From Methylococcales bacterium (GTDB lineage Bacteria; Pseudomonadota; Gammaproteobacteria; Methylococcales; Methylomonadaceae): 64,000 nt of DNA. A model generated the notes under the pieces. That model did no database searches and was not told the origin of the DNA. It saw only the letters and a program-made list of their open reading frames with translations. The DNA is taken from NCBI GenBank assembly GCA_028712795.1, contig JAQTPT010000008.1:1-64000 (forward strand), written 5' to 3'. A program made the translations under genes and the position numbers. Below are positions 47,754 to 56,696 of this stretch, piece after piece. How positions within the stretch are numbered: the first letter of the stretch is position 1; every line of letters starts with the position of its first letter.

Positions 47754-49537
47754 TAGTAAACCCTCTCTTTGGGTGGAATCACGTCAACTTCATCAGTTAA
47801 AGTATATAAATGCACAGGTCGATAATCGATCTTTATGTTATCGTCAATCAACCATGTCAGTGTATGTTTCATCCAGTTGGCATCATCACGCATGGGGTAA
47901 TCTTCCCGCGCGTGTCCGCCACGGCTTTCGTGCCTGTTACCTGCGGCATTAATGGCTACGCTGGCTTGACCAAGCAGGTTATCCAGCTCCAGGGTTTCAA
48001 CCAGATCGGTGTTCCAGATCAGGGATTTATCTTTGACGCCCACATCGGCAAACGATTGAGTGATTTCTTTCATGGCGGCAATACCTTCATCCAGTGTCGA
48101 TTGCGTTCTGAATACCGCTGCTTTGGTTTGCATGGTTTTCTGCATATCCAAACGAATATCCGAGGTACTGCGGCTACCATTGGCGTTGCGAATTTTATCA
48201 AAACGGGCCACCGCTTTATCACAGGCCGTCTTGGCAAGCGGTTTTTGGGCCGTGCCGGGTTTGATCAGTTCTGCGCAGCGGATAGCGGCTGACCTGCCAA
48301 AGACAACCAAATCCAATAACGAATTTGAACCCAGCCGATTCGCCCCGTGGACTGAAACACATGCGGCCTCACCGATAGCCATCAAGCCCGGCACAACTTT
48401 ATCGGGATTTTCGCCATCCAGCGTCACCACCTCCGCCTTATAGTTGGTAGGAATGCCACCCATGTTGTAATGCACGGTCGGTAAAACGGGAATAGGATCT
48501 TTAGTGACATCAACGCCGGCAAAGATTTTCGAGGTTTCAGCGATGCCGGGTAAGCGTTCGTTAATAAGGGCAGGATCCAAATGTTCAATGTGCAAATAAA
48601 TATGATCTTTCAATTTGCCTACGCCACGCCCTTCCTGAATTTCAATGGTCATGGCACGGCTGACGACGTCGCGTGAAGCCAAATCCTTGGCCGATGGCGC
48701 ATACCTTTCCATGAAGCGCTCACCCTCCGAATTGGTCAGATAACCGCCCTCGCCTCTTACTCCTTCGGTAATTAAACAGCCTGCGCCATAAATTCCGGTC
48801 GGATGAAACTGGATAAATTCCATATCCTGCAAGGGCAGACCCGCGCGTAATACCATCGCATTGCCATCACCCGTTACAGTATGCGCCGATGTACAGGAAA
48901 AATAACTGCGCCCATAACCGCCGGTTGCCAAAACGGTGACATGCGCTTTGAATAAATGCAGGGAGCCATCATCAAGACACCACGCCAACACGCCGCGACA
49001 TTCATCATTTTCCATAATCAAGTCGAGGACGATGTATTCAACAAAAAACTCGGCATTATGTTTTAACGCTTGTTGATACAAGGTATGCAAAATCGCATGC
49101 CCGGTTTTATCAGCCGCCGCGCAAGTTCGTTGCGCTGTGCCTTTGCCATAATGCGTTGTCATGCCGCCAAACGCGCGTTGATATATTTTGCCTTCGGGCG
49201 TTCTGGAAAAAGGGACGCCGTAATGTTCCAGCTCGATCACCGCCGCCATGGCTTCCCGGCACATGTATTCAATGGCATCCTGGTCTCCCAGCCAGTCAGA
49301 GCCTTTAACGGTATCGTACATGTGAAAGCGCCAGTCATCTTCACCCATATTGCCTAAAGCCGCACTGATGCCGCCCTGGGCCGCAACGGTGTGGCTGCGG
49401 GTGGGAAATACTTTAGTGAGACAGGCCGTTTTCAAGCCTTTTTCCGCCATGCCAAAAGTGGCGCGAAGACCTGCCCCGCCAGCACCCACTACAACCACAT
49501 CATACGCATGTTCAATAATTTTATAATCTGCCGACAT
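47753..49537 (-). CDS. sdhA: Succinate dehydrogenase flavoprotein subunit
   Basis: This 594-aa FAD subunit oxidises succinate. It has the dinucleotide-binding [20 protein letters not shown] and the FAD-linking histidine in [11 protein letters not shown]. The active-site region includes [24 protein letters not shown] and [18 protein letters not shown]. It has the C-terminal helical domain with [10 protein letters not shown]. It starts three bases after sdhD ends. Confidence 0.97.
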   Translation of the reverse strand: MSADYKIIEHAYDVVVVGAGGAGLRATFGMAEKGLKTACLTKVFPTRSHTVAAQGGISAALGNMGEDDWRFHMYDTVKGSDWLGDQDAIEYMCREAMAAVIELEHYGVPFSRTPEGKIYQRAFGGMTTHYGKGTAQRTCAAADKTGHAILHTLYQQALKHNAEFFVEYIVLDLIMENDECRGVLAWCLDDGSLHLFKAHVTVLATGGYGRSYFSCTSAHTVTGDGNAMVLRAGLPLQDMEFIQFHPTGIYGAGCLITEGVRGEGGYLTNSEGERFMERYAPSAKDLASRDVVSRAMTIEIQEGRGVGKLKDHIYLHIEHLDPALINERLPGIAETSKIFAGVDVTKDPIPVLPTVHYNMGGIPTNYKAEVVTLDGENPDKVVPGLMAIGEAACVSVHGANRLGSNSLLDLVVFGRSAAIRCAELIKPGTAQKPLAKTACDKAVARFDKIRNANGSRSTSDIRLDMQKTMQTKAAVFRTQSTLDEGIAAMKEITQSFADVGVKDKSLIWNTDLVETLELDNLLGQASVAINAAGNRHESRGGHAREDYPMRDDANWMKHTLTWLIDDNIKIDYRPVHLYTLTDEVDVIPPKERVY

Positions 49538-49540
49538 AAG

Positions 49541-49927
49541 CTACCCTATTAATAGTGTACGAAACACCGCAATCAACGCCGCCAGTGCCAGTAACAGGAA
49601 ACTTAAGTTTACCGCCCAGACTGCAACAATTTTGACACCTTCAACGGCAATATAATCTTCAATGACCACTTGCAACCCTAAAGCGGCGTGATAAAAAACC
49701 GCGAGTATCCATGCGACGATGCACACGGTATTAAATGGGGATGCCAGCCACGCTACCGTTTCCTGATAGGGCGCGTTTAAGCTCAAATCGAGAAAAATGA
49801 TTAACGAAAAAGATAAGGGAATCAGCGCCACTGCGGTGACGCGCTGCATCCACCAATGAGATGTTCCGGTTTTTGCGGAACCCAATCCGCGAACCCGGGC
49901 TAAAGGCGATCGGTAATCCATAAACAT
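49541..49927 (-). CDS. sdhD: Succinate dehydrogenase membrane anchor subunit SdhD
   Basis: The 128-aa protein has three membrane helices and the SdhD motif GTSHWWMQRVTAVALIPLS. FYHAALGLQVVIEDYI supplies the heme-ligand histidine region and a conserved D-Y. ATG codons at 49927 and 49921 are both possible. It lies between sdhC and sdhA with gaps of a few bases. Confidence 0.93.
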   Translation of the reverse strand: MFMDYRSPLARVRGLGSAKTGTSHWWMQRVTAVALIPLSFSLIIFLDLSLNAPYQETVAWLASPFNTVCIVAWILAVFYHAALGLQVVIEDYIAVEGVKIVAVWAVNLSFLLLALAALIAVFRTLLIG

Positions 49928-49934
49928 TCCTTAC

Positions 49935-50312
49935 TCAGACAAATATAAATGTAAATAGGGTAAGCCCTAATGAACAACCCAGTTCAATCTTTGCGTAGTG
50001 GTCCAGTGTATCGTTGTCAAAACTCTTGCCTGAATCCCATATTAAATGACGCACGCCGTGGCACAAATGGAAAAAAAGCGCGTAAATAAAGCCCCAATAC
50101 AACAATCTTATCAGCCATACACTCATTAAGTCTTGCATCGACGCATATGAAGTTGCACCACCGGCAACCGATGAAACGATATAAACGAAAAAAACCAATC
50201 CGGCAGATAACATCACGCCGGTCATGCGGTGGGTAATTGAAATAATGCCGGTTAAGGGCAATCTGTACACTTGCAGGTGGGGCGAGGTAGGTCTGTTTGT
50301 ATTAGTTGCCAT
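49935..50312 (-). CDS. sdhC: Succinate dehydrogenase cytochrome b556 subunit SdhC
   Basis: This 125-aa three-helix anchor subunit starts with RPTSPHLQVYRLPLTGIISITHRMTGV, which contains the quinone-site serine and arginine. FFHLCHGVRHLIWDSGK carries the heme b histidine. I start it at ATG 50312; nine more codons upstream are open. It follows the small SDHAF4-like gene by 23 bases. Confidence 0.93.
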   Translation of the reverse strand: MATNTNRPTSPHLQVYRLPLTGIISITHRMTGVMLSAGLVFFVYIVSSVAGGATSYASMQDLMSVWLIRLLYWGFIYALFFHLCHGVRHLIWDSGKSFDNDTLDHYAKIELGCSLGLTLFTFIFV

Positions 50313-50335
50313 CGTGTTATCCCGTTGTTGTTTTA

Positions 50336-50491
50336 TCAAAAATCAACGCAACGGCCATTCTTTTCCCAATCGCCATAGCGAGTGGGCTCAAGTCCTTTTA
50401 CTCCCCCTATTTCTTCATTAAGCGGTTGGGTAGAAGCCGAATCAGGCGCTGGTTGTTCTGGTTGAACCGCATTTAAAGTGTTTTCTATCAT
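50336..50491 (-). CDS. Small SDHAF4/DUF1674-type succinate dehydrogenase assembly factor
   Basis: A 51-codon ORF from ATG 50491 to TGA 50336 ends in EIGGVKGLEPTRYGDWEKNG followed by R-C-x-D-F. This is the diagnostic C-terminus of DUF1674, the family of eukaryotic SDHAF4 (Sdh8), which binds free flavinylated SdhA and protects it before it joins SdhB. The first 24 residues are a low-complexity, acidic and proline-rich leader. The gene lies directly upstream of sdhC on the same strand, so it is probably the first gene of the operon. Sdh genes downstream and the sharp motif make the call good despite the short length. Confidence 0.8.
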   Translation of the reverse strand: MIENTLNAVQPEQPAPDSASTQPLNEEIGGVKGLEPTRYGDWEKNGRCVDF

Positions 50492-50645
50492 GAGCTCTTA
50501 AAATATTATTTTACAATAAAACCGCTACCGAGTCTCCAACTCTATTGTTCTTGACGATTTTTCGCAACCCACTTTTTTTTGCCCTTAAAAAACGGGGTGC
50601 CAAAACACAAACCTTACGGCCAGCAAAAAATCGTTACAAGATCTA

Positions 50646-50805
50646 AGGCGATTTCCGGCGAAGAATATACCCACCCTGCTGGTCTTTTTGTCCATTTTCT
50701 GCGTTGTAAAAAGAGTTACATAGCTCGCTATGCGCCTCTTTTTACGCCTTGAGAATGAACAAAAATCCTGCGCAATTTGGGTATATTCATTCTTGGAAAT
50801 CGCCT
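50646..50805. repeat. 160-bp MITE-like element with 28-base inverted ends
   Basis: The left end AGGCGATTTCC-7 bases-AATATACCCA (50646-50673) is repeated inverted at 50778-50805. The outer 11 and inner 10 bases match exactly and the middle seven differ. An inner hairpin (AAAAAGAG...CTCTTTTT) lies between. No coding capacity. The right end overlaps the stop codon of the neighbouring gene. It occupies most of the 310-base gap after the sdh operon. Confidence 0.75.
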
Positions 50806-51277
50806 AATCACGTTCTTTTTGGGTTATGTTTCCGGTATGATCAACTATAACGCTCCAATCATTGCCTGATACGTTAACTGTCAAATCATATTCTTCGCCA
50901 ACACCATTAGGGTTTACGACCAATATCGCATCCTTTATGGTATAAGTGCCGAAAGCAGCCTTTAAATTATCATAAGCAATAGCGGGCATCATATTAGATG
51001 TCGTAACATTATCGCCGTTAATAAAAAAACGTCCATTGCTCCTATACAGTTCGATTATCGCTTCTTTATCCTTTTCTTCTTTAAAAGTAATTTCGTACAA
51101 AGCTTGCTTGAAATGGGTTTTCTTTTCGGCAGAAACATCAATAGCATTCGGATGTCTTTTATAAAATTGCTCCAATATTTGGGGGGGGATAGCGTCTTTA
51201 GCCAAAATTTCAGCATAAGCGGAAACTGATGACAATGCCAATACTAAAAAGCCCAGATTAAAAAAATTGTTACGCAT
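50804..51277 (-). CDS. Secreted PepSY-like protein
   Basis: The 157-aa precursor has a clear signal peptide (hydrophobic residues 6-18, cleavage near AYA-EIL). Two repeats follow of the kind seen in putative PepSY-like periplasmic proteins: a helix IPPQILEQFYKRHPNAIDVSA then a sheet ending NGRFFI, and IAYDNLKAAFGTYTIKDAILV then a sheet ending VIVDHTGNI. The function is unknown; the family is often proposed to bind or inhibit other exported proteins. Its TAG stop lies within the inverted end of the repeat at 50646-50805, so the native C-terminus may have been longer. Confidence 0.7.
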   Translation of the reverse strand: MRNNFFNLGFLVLALSSVSAYAEILAKDAIPPQILEQFYKRHPNAIDVSAEKKTHFKQALYEITFKEEKDKEAIIELYRSNGRFFINGDNVTTSNMMPAIAYDNLKAAFGTYTIKDAILVVNPNGVGEEYDLTVNVSGNDWSVIVDHTGNITQKERD

Positions 51278-51871
51278 TACTGAGGTTACCTGTATGTGAT
51301 TGTTAAAAAATTGGTTATATTGTTGAGTTCTACTTATATGTTTTGAAGCACTTTTCTAGCCGGAAAAGTATCATAGTAAGTTAAAAATGAATGCGGTAAA
51401 TTAATGCAATGTATCCGCTTTTATTGAAACAGCCCTAACAATCTCAATATAACTTACAATTCCTAAACACCAAAAATAAACATACGGCCCGGAAAAATAC
51501 GATAATTTTCCTTTAAATATATTCCGCTCATTTTAAAATCAACCATCATCCAAGCGCTTTAAATTGGGTAGAGTTTATTATTTATTGTATTCCCGCCTGT
51601 TTTTTCATCACTATTATTAAGAAAACCTAAGGGACGATCATTGCAACAGGGCTGAAAGTTACAGGATTGACTACAAATGGTTCATATCTTACTCGACCAA
51701 GCCATACTTTCCAACTTTTCAAATGTAGCAATTAACTCAGTTGACCTAACTTTTTAATTTCGATATCAGAAGCTGTTTAAGTTTTTTAAAAAATCATGGC
51801 GCCTTGTCTTGTATTATAATTTTTTTTCAACGATAATAGCGATCCTTTAGCCAGTTCGGCTGAAGCGTAAT
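51278..51871. other. A+T-rich gap upstream of the SRP RNA gene
   Basis: About 590 bases hold no open frame of note. TATAAT at 51815-51820 and GATAAT at 51831-51836 are possible -10 boxes for the downstream RNA gene, without good -35 partners. The strand divergence implies that the PepSY-like gene promoter lies at the left edge. Confidence 0.4.
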
Positions 51872-51981
51872 GGTGATCGTGTCGGTCCTCTCGCAACGAT
51901 ACGCTGTAAACCCCGCCAGGTCCGGAAGGAAGCAACGGTAGCAGCAGATTCGTGTGCCGGGATGTGGCTGGTACGATTACC
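51872..51981 (+). ncRNA. ffs: 4.5S signal recognition particle RNA
   Basis: The conserved apical SRP domain is plain: CAGGTCCGGAAGGAAGCA at about 51918, then GTGTGCCGGGATGTGGCTGG. The outer ends GGTGATCGTGTCGGTC and GGCTGGTACGATTACC pair with each other, giving a hairpin of about 110 bases, the length of the E. coli RNA. The RNA binds Ffh to target nascent membrane proteins. The gene lies about 30 bases before dnaX, an order seen in other gammaproteobacteria. End positions are good to a few bases. Confidence 0.93.
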
Positions 51982-52012
51982 GCCCAACACCTTCACTACA
52001 ATCGAGCCTGCA

Positions 52013-53584
52013 ATGAACTATCAGGTTCTTGCCAGAAAATGGCGCCCTCATAATTTCACAGAAGTCGTCGGACAAGAACATGTCGTTAAATCGTTAATCA
52101 ACGCTTTACAACATAACCGGCTTCATCATGCATACTTGTTCACCGGAACACGGGGTGTAGGCAAAACCACCATCGCCAGAATTTTAGCCAAAGCCATCAA
52201 TTGCGAAAATCTCCAGGAATTTAATCCTTGCGGCGTGTGCAGCGTTTGCCGTGATCTTGATGAAGGCCGGTTTTTAGATTTGATAGAAGTTGATGCAGCG
52301 TCCCGCACTAAAGTTGAAGATACCCGCGATTTACTGGACAACGCGCAATACGCGCCCAATCATGGCCGCTATAAAGTCTATCTGATCGATGAAGTTCACA
52401 TGCTGTCCGGGCATAGCTTCAATGCGTTATTAAAAACACTGGAAGAGCCCCCGCCGCATGTAAAATTTCTGTTAGCCACTACGGATCCACACAAAATTCC
52501 TGTTACCGTGCTGTCGCGTTGCTTGCAATTTAATCTAAAGCGCTTGCTGCCCGCTCAGATTTTTACCCAGATGGTATTTATACTTCACCAGGAAAATATT
52601 GAATTTGAAGCAGGCGCCTTGAAACTATTGTCCCGCGCAGCAGATGGCAGTATGCGCGATGGTTTAAGTTTGTTGGATCAAGCCATCGTCTATGGCAATG
52701 GTAAAGTGCCCGCCGACGATGTCAGAGCCATGCTGGGCACTGTTGCACAACAACCGGTTGACGACCTGTTAAGCGCCTTAGCTCAGGGCGATGCAGCGGC
52801 TATTTTGGAAAACATCAATGAAATCGCTAACTTGACCCCGGATTTTAGCGATATATTGCAACAATTGCTCCAAGTCCTGCATCGCGTCGCCCTGGTTCAA
52901 CAATTACCTACAGCCATTGATCACGATTTTGATGCGGACATGATTGCGGCATTATCTTCCCGTCTTACCCCCGAAGATGTCCAGCTTTTCTATCAAATTG
53001 GCCTGGTAGGACAACGGGACCTGGACTTAGCGCCCGACCCACGTAGTGGCTTTGAAATGGTCATGTTACGTATGCTGGCATTTAGACCCGCAAGACTGGA
53101 ACAACCCGCCATAATATCCGTTCCAATTCAGCAACCCGAGACTAAGCCTCAGATAAAATCCCCCCAACCCGATGAGAGAAATGCACCCCGCAAGGAACCC
53201 CCTTTCAATAAGGAGGCGCGTGACTGGCTGTCAATGATTGTTGCCATGAAGCTTGCTGGCCCGACCCGTGAGTTCGCGAACAATTGCGCCCTGGAAAATA
53301 TTGATGATAAGGTTTGCACCTTGATAATAAACCCGAACTACATCAAGAGTGCCCGAGCAGAAGAAACTTTACAAAAAGCATTACAAACCTATCTGGGCAT
53401 ACCGGTCAAGTTGGTCATAAAAGCTAAAAAAACCACCCTTGACACACCTGCCGTGCAATTGGCGAAAGAACGCGAAGACAAACAGCAGGCCGCTGTTGAA
53501 GCCATTAATTCAGATCAGAACATTCAGGATTTAAAAGACCATTTTGGTGCGCGGGTGTTGCCCGGCACTATAGAGCCCTTATAA
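52013..53584 (+). CDS. dnaX: DNA polymerase III subunit gamma/tau
   Basis: DnaX is the clamp-loader ATPase that also tethers the replicative polymerases. The 523-aa protein has an N-terminal LARKWRPHNFTEVVGQEHVV and Walker A GTRGVGKTT. A C4 zinc module begins CGVCSVCRDL, and the rest has YLIDEVHML and the SRC sensor LSRCLQFNL. The tau-specific C-terminal region after about residue 370 is short. I choose ATG 52013; the frame is open to 51962 but overlaps ffs. Seven consecutive A residues at 53426-53432 could allow slippage to a product ending four codons later. First gene of dnaX-ybaB-recR. Confidence 0.95.
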   Translation: MNYQVLARKWRPHNFTEVVGQEHVVKSLINALQHNRLHHAYLFTGTRGVGKTTIARILAKAINCENLQEFNPCGVCSVCRDLDEGRFLDLIEVDAASRTKVEDTRDLLDNAQYAPNHGRYKVYLIDEVHMLSGHSFNALLKTLEEPPPHVKFLLATTDPHKIPVTVLSRCLQFNLKRLLPAQIFTQMVFILHQENIEFEAGALKLLSRAADGSMRDGLSLLDQAIVYGNGKVPADDVRAMLGTVAQQPVDDLLSALAQGDAAAILENINEIANLTPDFSDILQQLLQVLHRVALVQQLPTAIDHDFDADMIAALSSRLTPEDVQLFYQIGLVGQRDLDLAPDPRSGFEMVMLRMLAFRPARLEQPAIISVPIQQPETKPQIKSPQPDERNAPRKEPPFNKEARDWLSMIVAMKLAGPTREFANNCALENIDDKVCTLIINPNYIKSARAEETLQKALQTYLGIPVKLVIKAKKTTLDTPAVQLAKEREDKQQAAVEAINSDQNIQDLKDHFGARVLPGTIEPL

Positions 53585-53602
53585 CACTAGAGAGGAAATA
53601 AA

Positions 53603-53926
53603 ATGAAAAATGCATTAGGCAATATTATGCAGCAAGCTCAAAAAATGCAGGAAGACTTCAAAAAAGCCCAGGAAGAACTGGAAATGATGCAAGTGCTGGG
53701 TGAATCGGGCGGTGGTTTAGTGACTATCGTAATGACCGGTAAACGCGAAGCCAGAAAAGTGACGATTGACGATTCGTTGCTGGGCGAAGATAAGGACATG
53801 CTCGAAGACTTGGTTGCTGCGGCCATTAACGATGCCGTTAATAAAGTAGGCAAAATGAAAAAAGAAAAAATGTCTGATGTAACCGCTGGAATTCCTTTGC
53901 CTCCCGGATTCCAACTGCCTTTTTAA
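53603..53926 (+). CDS. ybaB: YbaB/EbfC nucleoid-associated protein
   Basis: This 107-aa DNA-binding protein has an N-terminal helix ([32 protein letters not shown]), a central sheet ([11 protein letters not shown]) and the C-terminal [13 protein letters not shown] motif. AGAGG precedes the ATG. It sits between dnaX and recR in the conserved order, one base from recR. Confidence 0.95.
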   Translation: MKNALGNIMQQAQKMQEDFKKAQEELEMMQVLGESGGGLVTIVMTGKREARKVTIDDSLLGEDKDMLEDLVAAAINDAVNKVGKMKKEKMSDVTAGIPLPPGFQLPF

Positions 53927-53927
53927 C

Positions 53928-54524
53928 ATGCAAAAAAAAGGTTTGCTAGGGCAGTTGATACAAAACCTGTGCTGCTTGCCGGGCGTTGGCCCCAAGTCGG
54001 CGCAACGCATGGCATTTTATCTCCTTCAGCGCGACCGCAATGGTGCAAAAGCATTAGCTGAAACACTGCTTCGCGCAATCGATAACATTGGTCATTGCCA
54101 GCAGTGCCGCACGCTCACCGAGCATGCTGTTTGTGAAATATGCACCGACACATCAAGGGACAGCTCACTGATTTGCATAGTAGAAAGCCCCGCTGATGTC
54201 TGGATTATCAATCAGGCGACCGTGTTCAAAGGACACTATTTTGTCCTGCATGGCCGACTATCGCCGCTGGATGGCATAGGCCCAGATGAACTCGGCCTGG
54301 ACTTGCTGGAACAACGCCTTGCTGCAGGTGCTATTAAAGAGCTTATTCTGGCCACCAATTCAACAGTTGAAGGTGAAGCCACGGCCTATTTCATTGGCGA
54401 AATAGCAAGGAAACATCAGGTGCAGGCCAGCAGAATAGCGCATGGTGTTCCGATGGGCGGCGAACTTGAGTTTATTGATAGCGGAACATTATTACATGCG
54501 TTTAATGGTCGAAAAGAAATTTAA
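53928..54524 (+). CDS. recR: Recombination mediator RecR
   Basis: RecR works with RecF and RecO to load RecA on SSB-coated gaps. The 198-aa protein has the helix-hairpin-helix [20 protein letters not shown], the C4 zinc finger [16 protein letters not shown], a Toprim domain ([13 protein letters not shown]) and the Walker-B-like C-terminus. It begins one base after ybaB ends. Confidence 0.96.
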   Translation: MQKKGLLGQLIQNLCCLPGVGPKSAQRMAFYLLQRDRNGAKALAETLLRAIDNIGHCQQCRTLTEHAVCEICTDTSRDSSLICIVESPADVWIINQATVFKGHYFVLHGRLSPLDGIGPDELGLDLLEQRLAAGAIKELILATNSTVEGEATAYFIGEIARKHQVQASRIAHGVPMGGELEFIDSGTLLHAFNGRKEI

Positions 54525-54641
54525 CAGGGTAAACTGGCTTGAAGACTAGCTTTTTCAGCCTCTCGCCATGCCTCTTTCGCTTAATCCTCAATTCCGGCTT
54601 AGTGATGAATAGTTACCGGATAAATATATAAGGGTGAAAAT

Positions 54642-54980
54642 ATGACTTTATGTTTGTTTTGCAAAATGGTTGAAGGTGTCATAAAACCGGATGTGGTTTT
54701 TGAAGATGACACTGTTCTGGCATTTAGAGACATTAATCCTCAAGCCCCTGTTCATATTCTGATTATTCCCAAGGTTCATATTGCCACCTTGAATGATCTG
54801 GACGACACCTTACTGGCGGGGCAATTACTACAAACTGCGGTAATGCTGGCCAAACAGGAAGGATTGTCTAAAGGCGGCTATCGAACTGTGTTTAACTGCA
54901 ACAAAAAAGGGGGGCAGGAAGTTTACCACCTGCACCTGCATTTACTGGGTGGACGCCAAATGTACTGGCCACCGGGTTAA
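54642..54980 (+). CDS. HIT-family nucleotide hydrolase (HinT-like)
   Basis: This 112-aa protein shows the HinT pattern: LCLFCKMVEGVIKPDVVFED, FRDINPQAPVHILIIPKVHI and the catalytic HxHxH block VYHLHLHLLGGR near the C-terminus. HinT enzymes hydrolyse AMP-lysine and similar phosphoramidates. A GGGTG ribosome site precedes the ATG. Its last four bases overlap the convergent hydrolase gene. Confidence 0.93.
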   Translation: MTLCLFCKMVEGVIKPDVVFEDDTVLAFRDINPQAPVHILIIPKVHIATLNDLDDTLLAGQLLQTAVMLAKQEGLSKGGYRTVFNCNKKGGQEVYHLHLHLLGGRQMYWPPG

Positions 54981-55975
54981 TCTGAAGATACATGTTGCCT
55001 TAAAAATTCGGGAATGCGTCGCTCTAACCAATAGTCCGGTTTAAAAGGGTTTTCCCCGGCAATGAAGCCAACATGCCCTCCCCCTCGGGTAATTTCCAGA
55101 TGAATGCTTGAGGATAGCTTCTCCAAATCAGGAAGAACGTCTTCTGTCATAAATGGATCATCAAGTGCTTGAATCAATAAAGTACTCACCGCTATGGATT
55201 TAAGAAATTGCCGGGAACTGGATCGCTGGTAATAGTCTTGTACATTTTTGAAACCATGCAGCCTTGCCACTACCCGGTCGTCATATTGCCAGAAAGATTT
55301 AATGCGGGACAGGTTACCTAGCTGTTCAATTTTGTTGGCCTCATGATGCTTGCCAAGCTGTTCCAAGTACCTTTGCTTTGCCTGGACATAATGTTTTAGG
55401 TCACGAAGTAATTTTGCACGATAGATTTTAGAAAAGCCATTATCCAATTTTGTCGCACAGGCGCTCAATACCAACGGAACAGAAACAGCTATCGCTGCAA
55501 ATAGCGATAGATTATTACCCTGTTCTCCGAGCCATTTTAAAAGCACATTGCCACCCAAAGAAAAGCCGACAGCCGCAAAAGGCGTATCAGGTTCCCGCTG
55601 ACGCAGTGTTTGATAAAGGAAATGTATGTCTTCAGTCTCTCCGGAATGATAACACCGCGCCGAATGGTTATATTCACCGCTGCAACCGCGAAAATTTAGC
55701 GTGACACTGCGAAACCCTTGTTTTAGCAAAGAGCATTGCAGGCCTTTAATGTATCCCGACCGGGAACTGCCTGTTAAGCCATGCAATAAAATAATTAACG
55801 GTTGACTGCCCTCACCGCACCAATCAATATCGATAAAATCAAGATCTGGCGTTATCAAGCGTTCGCGCCTTAACCCATTTGGCGGCGGCATCTTACGAAT
55901 TAAAGCGGGATATAAGGTTTGTAAATGGGCGTTATTTAACCACCAGGCTGTTTTAAATGTCGTTTCGATTAACAT
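54977..55975 (-). CDS. YheT-type alpha/beta hydrolase
   Basis: The 332-aa protein belongs to the YheT/ABHD1-3 family. It has NAHLQTLYPALIRK at the start, the oxyanion stretch LLHGLTGSSRSGYIKGLQ and the nucleophile serine in GFSLGGNVLLKWLGE. RGGHVGFIAGENPFKPDYWLE at the end carries the catalytic histidine, and an acid lies in ALDDPFM. The natural substrate is unknown; lipid or ester hydrolysis is likely. ATG start. Confidence 0.88.
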   Translation of the reverse strand: MLIETTFKTAWWLNNAHLQTLYPALIRKMPPPNGLRRERLITPDLDFIDIDWCGEGSQPLIILLHGLTGSSRSGYIKGLQCSLLKQGFRSVTLNFRGCSGEYNHSARCYHSGETEDIHFLYQTLRQREPDTPFAAVGFSLGGNVLLKWLGEQGNNLSLFAAIAVSVPLVLSACATKLDNGFSKIYRAKLLRDLKHYVQAKQRYLEQLGKHHEANKIEQLGNLSRIKSFWQYDDRVVARLHGFKNVQDYYQRSSSRQFLKSIAVSTLLIQALDDPFMTEDVLPDLEKLSSSIHLEITRGGGHVGFIAGENPFKPDYWLERRIPEFLRQHVSSD

Positions 55976-56052
55976 AAAACTTAAGGTTATCGGGGTATTC
56001 AGAATTAAATCGGTTAAGAGTGGAATGCGGGTAAACAGGCGATTAAAAATCT

Positions 56053-56125
56053 TTTATTCACCACGAAGACACGAAGGGCACGAAGAAATAAAACTTCGTG
56101 TCCTTCGTGTCTTCGTGGTGATAAT
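56053..56125. repeat. Long near-perfect palindrome (CACCACGAAGACACGAAG type)
   Basis: Two arms, TTATTCACCACGAAGACACG plus AAGGGCACGAAG and its inverse from 56094 to 56125, form a stem of about 30 bases with one or two mismatches. The sequence family occurs widely in environmental bacterial genomes. It lies between the divergently placed ends of the hydrolase and trmL genes, in a gap of 241 bases. Confidence 0.75.
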
Positions 56126-56216
56126 CTTTTAAGTTTTTTAACCCATTTACCTGTTTTATTAATGAGAAGTTACGATTTAGCTGCGATTGTGGCGACTAAA
56201 TCTTACTGAATAAGGG

Positions 56217-56687
56217 CTACTTTATCAGTGCGCCAGCGTAAGACAACTGCCGCCACGCCTCATAAAGGACAATGGCAACGGTATTTGATAAATTAAGACT
56301 TCGACTCTCCGCCTGCATGGGCAAATACAAACATCGACTGTCACCCAACTCTGTTAAAATGTTTCCAGGCAGGCCTCTGGTTTCAGGGCCAAACAAAAAA
56401 GCATCCCGAGCCTGAAAAGTCACATCACTGACTATTTGCCTGGCCTTAGTGGTCAGGGCAAAAATCCGTTCCGGTTTAACCGTTTCATTAAAAGCGCTTA
56501 ACGAGGAATGCTCTTTGACAGCGACCCATTCATGATAATCCAAGCCCGCTCTCCGCAATTTCTTGTCATCCAGTTCGAAACCCAAAGGCTTGATTAAATG
56601 CAATTGCGTCCCTGCATTGGCGCATAAACGGATAATGTTGCCAGTATTTGCCGGAATTTCAGGCTCATACAAAACAATATGAAACAT
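56217..56687 (-). CDS. trmL: tRNA (cytidine/uridine-2'-O-)-methyltransferase TrmL
   Basis: TrmL (YibK) methylates the wobble nucleotide 34 of tRNA-Leu isoacceptors. The 156-aa SPOUT protein has [26 protein letters not shown] residues 5-26, the knotted SAM-binding part [11 protein letters not shown] and the C-terminal [18 protein letters not shown]. It begins nine bases after glgP ends and may be co-transcribed with it. Confidence 0.94.
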   Translation of the reverse strand: MFHIVLYEPEIPANTGNIIRLCANAGTQLHLIKPLGFELDDKKLRRAGLDYHEWVAVKEHSSLSAFNETVKPERIFALTTKARQIVSDVTFQARDAFLFGPETRGLPGNILTELGDSRCLYLPMQAESRSLNLSNTVAIVLYEAWRQLSYAGALIK

Positions 56688-56696
56688 TACCGGCGG

